Below are positions 16,287 through 22,331 of a stretch of DNA of 22,331 nt, one piece after another; the stretch's first letter is position 1; each line of letters starts with the position of its first letter. The DNA is from Competibacteraceae bacterium UBA2792. GTDB lineage: Bacteria > Pseudomonadota > Gammaproteobacteria > Competibacterales > Competibacteraceae. The stretch covers positions 14,963 to 37,293 of the forward strand of contig DEHU01000178.1 of assembly GCA_002352125.1 (NCBI GenBank). The letters are read 5' to 3'. The translations under genes and the position numbers were made by a program. The notes under the pieces were generated by a model. The model was not told the origin of the DNA. It saw nothing but the letters and a program-made list of their open reading frames with translations, and searched no databases.

Positions 16287-17084
16287 TCAGCGCAGAAAAT
16301 CCGCCGCTTTGGCGGTTCTCATGCCGCGCCCGCGCAGATCTTCCAAAAATTGGCGGGCCATATCCTCGAAACCCGGTACCGGCGAACTGGTATCTTCGAT
16401 CAGCACCAGCTTGCGGATGCTCTCCGGGCTAAAGCGATCGGCGATATCCCGCACCGTGTTGGCGACGCAGTGCGATAGCGCCTGTCCGGACAGTGCCACC
16501 ACATCGGCCTTTTCCAGCGTTTCGATCAGCCGGACATCGGGTTGCGTGGCCGGATCGGCCGGATCGGGCACCTCGGCTCGCACCGCCGAATAATGCTCGG
16601 TCCAGAGATTACGGCCCTTGGTCACGTAATCCACCCGCTTGAAACCGGCCTCCTCCCAGCGCCGCAATGCACCGGCCACCGCCGGGATCACGTTGTGGCC
16701 CCATGTGCCGATCAGGCAGTGCGGCGGCCAGATGGTCAAGGTATAACGGCCACCATCCCGCAACGCCCGCACGTAATCCAGCGCTCGTTGATAAAACCGT
16801 GGATCGAAGGGACGCCACGTTTCTTTTTCCACGTCGGCGACGGTGATCGGGGTAAACGGAGCCGGCTGCCGGCCCTCGCCGTTCTGCCAGAACAGCGGGT
16901 GCGCGATATCCAGAAGCTGGTGGGTATCGAGGGTGACGTGGATCTGGCCGATTCGGCCCCCGAGCCGATCCAGCAACGTCGCCAGCCGCTCGGCGTCGGC
17001 GCTGGCGCCCGGCACCGGCAACGCTGCACCCGGCACGTCGCTAAAATCGTTTTGCGGATCGATGATCAGAAATTCGAGACGCAT
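16287..17084 (-). CDS. Nicotinamidase-related cysteine hydrolase
   Basis: A 265-residue member of the isochorismatase/nicotinamidase fold. The catalytic triad is visible: D9 in LIIDPQNDF, K156 in VDYVTKGRN, C206 in GQALSHCVANT. Nicotinamidase-type metal ligands also appear: D53 and H55 in TLDTHQ, and H122 in WPPHC. It is longer than typical PncA (about 210), mostly through sequence between residues 60 and 115. The likely reaction is nicotinamide to nicotinate plus ammonia, feeding the Preiss-Handler route to NAD; another amide cannot be excluded. The ATG at 17084 has GGAG 9 nt upstream; the longer frame is rejected because the fold starts MRLEFLIIDP. First gene of the nrtR operon and divergent from a sirtuin. 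Confidence 0.85.
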   Translation of the reverse strand: MRLEFLIIDPQNDFSDVPGAALPVPGASADAERLATLLDRLGGRIGQIHVTLDTHQLLDIAHPLFWQNGEGRQPAPFTPITVADVEKETWRPFDPRFYQRALDYVRALRDGGRYTLTIWPPHCLIGTWGHNVIPAVAGALRRWEEAGFKRVDYVTKGRNLWTEHYSAVRAEVPDPADPATQPDVRLIETLEKADVVALSGQALSHCVANTVRDIADRFSPESIRKLVLIEDTSSPVPGFEDMARQFLEDLRGRGMRTAKAADFLR

Positions 17085-17321
17085 AGCGGCTTTCTCCAGA
17101 CGTTTGGCGGCGATTCGCAACCAAATGATCTGCAACTTTTCGCTTTTCCTGTTGCGATCCTGGCCATTCAGTCGCTTCGCATAGCAATTATTATCGCTCC
17201 ATTAGTTGCAAAAAGAAACTATAATGCGCCCGCCACATCAATCCGGGGTTTGGTTTCGGAACTCGGCGGGCGGCATGTTATGCTGAACCGAATACATTCG
17301 ACTTGGAGGTTATTCGTCGCC
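17085..17321. promoter_or_regulatory. Shared 237-bp control region between the nrtR operon and sir2 operon
   Basis: No gene is visible. A perfect -10 TATAAT (17220-17225) faces the sirtuin, without a clear -35. On the minus strand GATAAT (17195-17190) is a weaker -10 candidate for the nicotinamidase operon. A TAGTT/AACTA dyad (17203-17221) lies between them and overlaps the sirtuin -10. Confidence 0.5.
17203..17221. promoter_or_regulatory. Candidate operator dyad
   Basis: TAGTT-N9-AACTA, a 19-bp imperfect palindrome, overlaps the TATAAT of the sirtuin promoter by two bases. Size and position suit a dimeric repressor such as the NrtR encoded in the divergent operon. I cannot confirm that it matches a known NrtR box. 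Confidence 0.35.
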
Positions 17322-18083
17322 ATGAGCGAAACCCCCATTCCCGCCGAACTCGCCGCCCGCCTGCGCACTGCCCGCCGAGTCGCCGTACTGACCGGAGCCG
17401 GGATTTCCGCCGAGAGCGGCGTTCCAACCTTCCGCGAAGCCCAGACCGGCCTGTGGGCGCGTTACAACCCGGAAGAACTCGCCACGCCGGAGGCTTTCCG
17501 GCGCAATCCGAAACTGGTTTGGGAATGGTACACCTGGCGCCAAGAACGAGTGCGCCAAGCCGAACCCAACGCCGGCCACCTGGCCCTGGTCGAAATGGAA
17601 GGCCGATTTGCCGAGTTCACCCTGATCACCCAGAACGTGGACGGCCTGCACCGGCGCGCCGGCAGCCACAATATCCTGGAACTGCACGGCAACCTCTTTC
17701 GCGCCAAATGCTTCAGCGAAGACCGGCCGGTCGAAAGCTGGCCGGACGGGGCAGAAATCCCGCCGCGTTGTCCGCGCTGCGGTGGACTGCTGAGACCGGA
17801 TGTGGTCTGGTTCGGGGAAATGTTGCCGACCAGCTCGCTCCGGGCGGCGGAACACGCCGCCGTAACCGCAGAAATCTTTTTCAGCATCGGCACGTCCGCT
17901 TTGGTGTATCCCGCCGCCGACTTGCCTTTCAACGCCTTGGCCGCCGGGGCGACGGTGGTGGAAATCAACCCCCAGCCGACCCCGCTCAGCCCGCACGTCA
18001 CATTCAGCCTGAACGGCGCGGCCGGCAAAATTCTGCCGGCACTGGTTGCTCAGGTCTGGGGCGATGCCGGATCGCATTCGTGA
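17322..18083 (+). CDS. Sirtuin (NAD-dependent protein deacylase), SIRT5/CobB-like
   Basis: A 253-residue sirtuin that removes acyl groups from lysine, consuming NAD and releasing nicotinamide and O-acyl-ADP-ribose. Seen: GAGISAESGVPTFR at 25-38, TQNVDGLH at 103-110, the catalytic H122 in ELHGNLF, RPDVVWFGE, and FFSIGTSALVYPA. Y70 and R73 (EWYTWRQERV) match the Tyr-x-x-Arg pair of class III sirtuins that bind succinyl or malonyl groups. The zinc site is unusual: C130, C150 and C153 are present, but the second cysteine of the first CxxC is missing (C130-FSE). The ATG at 17322 follows GGAGG by 12 nt; the frame stays open far upstream, antisense to the nicotinamidase gene, and that part is rejected. 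Its stop overlaps the next gene's GTG. Confidence 0.92.
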   Translation: MSETPIPAELAARLRTARRVAVLTGAGISAESGVPTFREAQTGLWARYNPEELATPEAFRRNPKLVWEWYTWRQERVRQAEPNAGHLALVEMEGRFAEFTLITQNVDGLHRRAGSHNILELHGNLFRAKCFSEDRPVESWPDGAEIPPRCPRCGGLLRPDVVWFGEMLPTSSLRAAEHAAVTAEIFFSIGTSALVYPAADLPFNALAAGATVVEINPQPTPLSPHVTFSLNGAAGKILPALVAQVWGDAGSHS

Positions 18084-18844
18084 GCCTTTTCGCCGCCCGC
18101 CCAGATCAGTTGATGCTGGCCGACGGTACCTGCCTGGCCTATCACCGTAGTCCGGGTGCCTCGCCGGGTGTGGTGTTTCTGGGCGGTTTCACCTCCGACA
18201 TGACGGGGATCAAGGCGACTACGCTGGAACGCTGGTGCCGGGGACGCGGCCAAGCCTTCATCCGTTTCGACTATTCCGGCCACGGTGCCTCCAGTGGCCA
18301 GTTTGCGGACGGCACCATCGGCCGCTGGGCCGGCGAGGCGCTTGCGGTGCTGGATCAGTTGACCGAAGGCTCGCAAATCCTGGTAGGTTCTTCGATGGGA
18401 GCTTGGATAATGCTGTTGGCGGCGCTGGCGCGGCCGGAACGGATTGCCGCCCTGCTCGGCTTGGCCTGCGCCGTCGATTTCCCGAGATATCTGCTGTGGG
18501 AGCGGCTCGACGACCATCTTCGAGAGCGCCTGCGGCGCGAGCGGGTCATCAGCCTGCCGTCACCCTACGGCGAACCCTACATCATCGCCTTGAACCTGAT
18601 CGAAGAAGCGGAGCAACACCGCCTGCTGGATCGGCCCGGACTGCCGGTCAACTGCCCGGTACGACTGATCCACGGTATGAGCGATGCAGACGTACCGTGG
18701 CGAATCAGCCTCCAGGTCGCCGAGCGTCTGACCAGCGCCGACGTGCGCCTGCTTCTGATCAAGGATGGGGAACACACGCTGTCGCGGGAAAAGGATTTGT
18801 TACTGCTGACGCGCACTCTGGGAGATCTGCTGGGCAGTCGTTGA
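18080..18844 (+). CDS. Alpha/beta hydrolase, ABHD10-like
   Basis: A 254-residue alpha/beta hydrolase starting at a GTG that overlaps the sirtuin stop (GTGA), so the two are translationally coupled. The triad is visible: nucleophile S105 in VGSSMGAWI, D202 in IHGMSDADVPW, and H232 in KDGEHTLSRE. The segments VVFLGGFTSDMTGIKA and FIRFDYSGHGASSGQF recall the ABHD10 esterase/acyl-protein thioesterase group. There is no signal peptide or membrane segment, so it is probably cytoplasmic. The frame extends upstream but only antiparallel to family sequence inside the sirtuin gene. Coupling with a deacylase raises the idea that it handles an acyl product, but the substrate is unknown. It ends 7 bp before the convergent anti-sigma gene. 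Confidence 0.87.
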   Translation: MSLFAARPDQLMLADGTCLAYHRSPGASPGVVFLGGFTSDMTGIKATTLERWCRGRGQAFIRFDYSGHGASSGQFADGTIGRWAGEALAVLDQLTEGSQILVGSSMGAWIMLLAALARPERIAALLGLACAVDFPRYLLWERLDDHLRERLRRERVISLPSPYGEPYIIALNLIEEAEQHRLLDRPGLPVNCPVRLIHGMSDADVPWRISLQVAERLTSADVRLLLIKDGEHTLSREKDLLLLTRTLGDLLGSR

Positions 18845-18851
18845 GCGCCGT

Positions 18852-19619
18852 TCAAGGATTCAATTGCCGGTAAACCGCGTGAGCGGCCTGATCCAGCGAG
18901 GGTCGATCCAGATCGCCGATCAGGGCGTAGGCAAGATCGCCGTCCACCCAGTAGAACGCGCCAATCCCGTCCTGCTCGGCGAAACGAAAGGCGGTATCGC
19001 GGTTGTCCGCCAGCCCGCGCACGTATAGCGTCAAACGTCGGCCGCCGGCATCCTGATACATGAACTGCGCCGCCGGCTTGCCATCGGCCGGCAACAACCG
19101 CCCGCCAAGCAGTTGAAAACCCAGCGATTCCAGCGCCGGCGCCCGAATCGCCGTGCCCAGACGCTTGGATAGCCAAGCGACCAGATGTTGTTGCTGGCCG
19201 GCATCTACTTCGACGGGATGACGGACTTCCGGGACGTAGACGACATGCGCCGCCAACGCCTGCCGCACGAACGCGCGGTCGGCGACGAGCGGTTGCTGGA
19301 CCCGCTCGTGTGCGAACCAGCCCAGCGCGCCACCGAACAGCATAAAGCCGGCCGCGGCCGCCGCTCGCGCCAGCCAAACCGGCGCCGTCGTCCATCGTCG
19401 CATCGGCGGCAACCTCAGACTGGCCGGAACCGGTTCATTCAATGCCGGATCGAACAATCGATGCAGTTCTGCGTCGATCGCGCGGTAATCGGCCAATCGT
19501 TGCCGCTCGGTCGGATTCGCTTCCAGATACGCCTCCACCGCCGCATAGCGAGCGGGTTCCAAACGACCGTCTACATAGGCATGCAGATCGGCTTCGTCGA
19601 CGGGTTCGGCGTTCATCAT
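18852..19619 (-). CDS. Membrane anti-sigma factor
   Basis: A 255-residue protein (254 from the second ATG) encoded right after the ECF sigma gene, whose TAA is separated from this ATG by one base. The N-terminal part, with DEADLHAYVDGRLEPARYAAVEAYLEANP, resembles the sigma-binding anti-sigma domain of this type; the zinc ligands of ZAS domains are absent. One membrane helix lies at about 81-102. The periplasmic part (about 103-255) has no motif I recognise, though QLLGGRLLPADGKPAAQFMYQD and LTLYVRGL recur in this group of anti-sigma proteins. GGAGG lies 10 nt upstream of ATG 19619. It should hold the sigma factor inactive at the inner membrane until a periplasmic signal, unknown here, releases it. 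Confidence 0.85.
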   Translation of the reverse strand: MMNAEPVDEADLHAYVDGRLEPARYAAVEAYLEANPTERQRLADYRAIDAELHRLFDPALNEPVPASLRLPPMRRWTTAPVWLARAAAAAGFMLFGGALGWFAHERVQQPLVADRAFVRQALAAHVVYVPEVRHPVEVDAGQQQHLVAWLSKRLGTAIRAPALESLGFQLLGGRLLPADGKPAAQFMYQDAGGRRLTLYVRGLADNRDTAFRFAEQDGIGAFYWVDGDLAYALIGDLDRPSLDQAAHAVYRQLNP

Positions 19620-19620
19620 C

Positions 19621-20127
19621 TTACTTGACCCTCCGCAACCGGGCACGGGGTGGTTCTCGCAACACTCGCCGCAATGCCTCGCGAGCGCGCGCCAGCCGCG
19701 ACATCACCGTACCCAACGGTACGTTCAGAACCGTCGCCGTTTCTGCGTAATCCAGTTGTTCCAGCCCAACCAACAACAGCACCTCGCGCTGTTCGGGGCT
19801 CAAATGGTCCAAAGCCCGCTGCAGATCCCGCAGGTCCAGCGCCGCCTCATGCCGGGATGGCGCCAGCGCCGGAGGTTCCTCCTCCGGCAGCGACTCCAGC
19901 GCCGGTGAACTGGCCTGGCGGCGCACGTCGTTGACGTACAGGTTATGCAAAATGGTGAACAGCCAAGCGCGCAATTCGCCTTGGCCGTCCCACAGTCGCC
20001 GCCGACTCCAGGCCCGCTCCAAACAATCTTGCACCAGATCGTCGGCCCGCTGCGCCCCCACCAGCGCCCGCGCGTAGCGGCGCAGGCGGGGAATCTGTTC
20101 GGTCACGAGCTGGGCGAAGTCGGCCAT
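19621..20127 (-). CDS. ECF-family RNA polymerase sigma factor
   Basis: A 168-residue extracytoplasmic-function sigma factor. Region 2 spans about residues 8-80, with the core-binding DDLVQDCLERAW and the promoter-melting stretch ELRAWLFTILHNLYVNDVRR. Region 4 spans about 105-155, with LSPEQREVLLLVGLEQLDYAETATVLNVPLGTVMSRLARAREALRR, a clear helix-turn-helix. A proline- and glutamate-rich linker joins them. The gene is third of four in a tight operon after an NTF2-like exported protein and a DUF2892 membrane protein, and just before its membrane anti-sigma factor. Such operons are usually autoregulated. The target promoter is unknown. Confidence 0.93.
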   Translation of the reverse strand: MADFAQLVTEQIPRLRRYARALVGAQRADDLVQDCLERAWSRRRLWDGQGELRAWLFTILHNLYVNDVRRQASSPALESLPEEEPPALAPSRHEAALDLRDLQRALDHLSPEQREVLLLVGLEQLDYAETATVLNVPLGTVMSRLARAREALRRVLREPPRARLRRVK

Positions 20128-20140
20128 CGACTGGCTCTTA

Positions 20141-20341
20141 TCAAGCGACCTTGCGACTCACCGGGCAGGTGTTGAAACCCAGCGCCGTATACAGAGGACA
20201 CCAACTGATCAAACCCGTCAACAGCGGCACCAATCCGATCCAACCCCACGGCGTTTGCGGCCCGACGAAAACCAGCGCCAGCAAAATCAATCCGGCCACG
20301 ATGCGCGCGATGCGATCAATACCACCCACATTCTTACCCAT
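20141..20341 (-). CDS. DUF2892 small membrane protein
   Basis: A 66-residue protein of the DUF2892 (YgaP-like transmembrane) family. It begins MGKNVGGIDRIARIVAG, followed by two membrane stretches (about 11-28 and 32-47). The cysteines in SWCPLYTALGFNTCP are characteristic of the family. The ATG at 20341 has GGAGGAG 6 nt upstream. The gene sits 18 bp after the NTF2-like gene and 13 bp before the ECF sigma gene, so it is part of that operon. The family often travels with rhodanese or stress genes, but its role is not established. Confidence 0.88.
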   Translation of the reverse strand: MGKNVGGIDRIARIVAGLILLALVFVGPQTPWGWIGLVPLLTGLISWCPLYTALGFNTCPVSRKVA

Positions 20342-20359
20342 GACTATCTCCTCCAAAGC

Positions 20360-20785
20360 TCAACCGGCCAGATTCGGATCGATCTGCCACACTTCGCCGA
20401 CAATCTTGCCGTCGCGATAGGTCAGCACATAGCGGACTTTGATGTCGTTTTTGCCGCTGAAGATCACGTTGGCGGTCACGGTCGCACCCTTGGGATTGGC
20501 GCTCTCCTGCACGTTGGAAACTTTGACGGTCAGTCCGCCCTGCGCTTTGACGAACTTGCCCCACACCTCGCCTAGCGCGGTCTTGCCGGTATAGCGACCA
20601 TCCAGCGGTCCGCCGACCCACTCCAGCGCAGCACCGTCGGCATACTGGCTCAACAAATTCTCCATCTGACCGGCAGTGATGGCGCGGAAGTGGGCTTGGG
20701 CGTTGTCGCTGGCGGGGCCGGCCAAGGCCGTACCGGCGGCGAGCAGCAGTGCTGGGGCTAAAAACAGGCGAAGCAAGCGATGCAT
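20360..20785 (-). CDS. Exported NTF2/SnoaL-like protein
   Basis: A 141-residue protein with a signal peptide (MHRLLRLFLAPALLLAAGTALA, cleavage after ALA) and a mature NTF2-like fold of the DUF4440/SnoaL type: DNAQAHFRAITAGQMENLLSQYADGAALEWVGGPLDG, the YTGKTALGEVWGKF segment, and the terminal strands NDIKVRYVLTYRDGKIVGEVWQID. NTF2-like domains bind small ligands or act as enzymes; nothing here fixes a reaction. GAGGAG lies 7 nt upstream of the ATG. It is first in the ECF operon, so it is probably a periplasmic protein made in response to the same stress the anti-sigma factor senses. Confidence 0.85.
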   Translation of the reverse strand: MHRLLRLFLAPALLLAAGTALAGPASDNAQAHFRAITAGQMENLLSQYADGAALEWVGGPLDGRYTGKTALGEVWGKFVKAQGGLTVKVSNVQESANPKGATVTANVIFSGKNDIKVRYVLTYRDGKIVGEVWQIDPNLAG

Positions 20786-20891
20786 GGCGTATTCTCCTCG
20801 TGTGACCGGATCATAATGTTCGGGCCATCGCGATGGCCTTCACGGGAGCAAACACGCAACGCGGGAGGTTATTCCAGAAGATGCAAAATTT

Positions 20892-20928
20892 TTCGGGAAC
20901 GCTACAACCCTCGCTTTGCGTTCCCGAA
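20892..20928 (-). terminator. Perfect 11-bp inverted repeat after the ferredoxin gene
   Basis: TTCGGGAACGC (20892-20902) and GCGTTCCCGAA (20918-20928) are perfect inverted repeats around a 15-nt loop. On the minus strand, AAATTTT follows the stem, so it may terminate ferredoxin transcription. A second hairpin, CGGACG-GCAA-CGTCCG (20937-20952), lies closer to the gene. The arms contain GGGAACG, which could instead be an ECF -35 element. Confidence 0.5.
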
Positions 20929-20976
20929 GATGGGTACGGACGGCAACGTCCGCTTTATCGGGGCGGAAAGGAACGC

Positions 20977-21893
<917 letters not shown>

Positions 21894-22331
21894 TCACTCT
21901 TTGCGCCCACCGGCGGACAGCAGGTCGGGGGCGAAGGCCGGAATTTCCCGCCGCGCCAGCCGGTAAGTCACCGACCCGGCAACTTTTTCCCGATGCGGCA
22001 CCCACCGGGCCGGCAGCGACGGAGGGTGTAATTCGGTTTCTGTTTCCAAATAAATCCAGGCCGTTGGCGTCAGCCAGCCACCCGCTTCTAACGCCGCGCA
22101 CGCCGGTTCCAGCAAACCTTCGCCAAACGGTGGATCGAGCAGCACGATCTCGAACGGCGTTCCCGGCTGGCCCAACCAAGCGAGCGCATCGGCTTTGTCG
22201 ACGCGGGCGCCCTGGGCGTCCAGCCGCGCCAGATTTTCGCGCAGGATGTGGACCGCAAGCGGATGGCGCTCGACGAACACCGCTTCGGCCGCGCCGCGCG
22301 ATAACGCTTCGATGCCGAGCGCGCCGCTGCC
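21894..22331 (-). CDS. rsmD: 16S rRNA (guanine966-N2)-methyltransferase RsmD, C-terminal part
   Basis: The last 145 residues of a SAM-dependent methyltransferase; the start lies beyond the window edge. The visible part opens with GSGALGIEALSRGAAEAVFVE, the SAM-binding glycine motif and following acidic strand of RsmD. The catalytic motif LLDPPFG appears later. RsmD methylates G966 of 16S rRNA in the 30S subunit. The C-terminal tail after the LARREIPAFAP segment is slightly extended. Position directly upstream of coaD is the classical arrangement and supports the call. Confidence 0.92.
   Translation of the reverse strand, partial: GSGALGIEALSRGAAEAVFVERHPLAVHILRENLARLDAQGARVDKADALAWLGQPGTPFEIVLLDPPFGEGLLEPACAALEAGGWLTPTAWIYLETETELHPPSLPARWVPHREKVAGSVTYRLARREIPAFAPDLLSAGGRKE

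Noticed and set aside
16542..17321. Long in-frame extension upstream of the sirtuin start
   Set aside because: It runs antisense through the nicotinamidase-like gene, shows no family sequence, and the ATG at 17322 has its own GGAGG and a normal sirtuin N-terminus.

Overview
The window looks like about 22 kb of chromosome from a GC-rich gammaproteobacterium. Evidence: ActP, SpeA, ArgS, ComM/YifB, UbiK, CoaD, RsmD and a YfhL-type ferredoxin all resemble gammaproteobacterial versions, and several pairs keep familiar gammaproteobacterial order (ubiK-comM, rsmD-coaD-ferredoxin, argS followed by an FtsN-like gene). Acetate uptake plus this gene style would fit a Competibacter/Plasticicumulans-like or purple-sulfur-related lineage, but that is a low-confidence guess. 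I see no tRNA, rRNA, CRISPR, insertion sequence or phage gene. Coding density is very high.

Layout. 1-2765 (+): the end of the acetate/cation symporter ActP, a strong terminator, then a cyclic-nucleotide/CBS/nucleotidyltransferase-like regulator. 2791-6671 (+): argS, an overlapping FtsN-like membrane protein that lacks the SPOR domain, and a YbaK-HDOD fusion. 6726-9529: divergent polyamine genes speA (-) and speE (+) whose starts are only 32 bp apart. 9615-11818 (-): a nitrogen-sensing operon in which the ammonium channel amtB lies between two PII genes. Its upstream region shows a sigma-54 promoter, an IHF-like site and an NtrC-like site in the expected order. 12131-14139 (+): ubiK and comM. 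14185-14676 (+): a small secreted protein of unknown function.

14683-18844 is the most coherent accessory-looking block. On the minus strand, a nicotinamidase-like hydrolase, a stand-alone PP2C-like phosphatase and an NrtR-type NUDIX regulator form a tight operon. Divergent from it is a sirtuin overlapping an alpha/beta hydrolase. Sirtuins consume NAD and release nicotinamide, nicotinamidase recycles nicotinamide, and NrtR controls NAD genes. The block therefore reads as an NAD consumption/salvage module with a shared 237-bp regulatory region containing a candidate operator.

18852-20785 (-): a four-gene ECF sigma operon (NTF2-like exported protein, DUF2892 membrane protein, sigma factor, membrane anti-sigma factor). 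20977-22331 (-): ferredoxin, coaD and the C-terminal part of rsmD, which runs off the window.

Most gene identities come from recognising conserved motifs by eye. No database search was possible. Regulatory sites are pattern matches and need testing.
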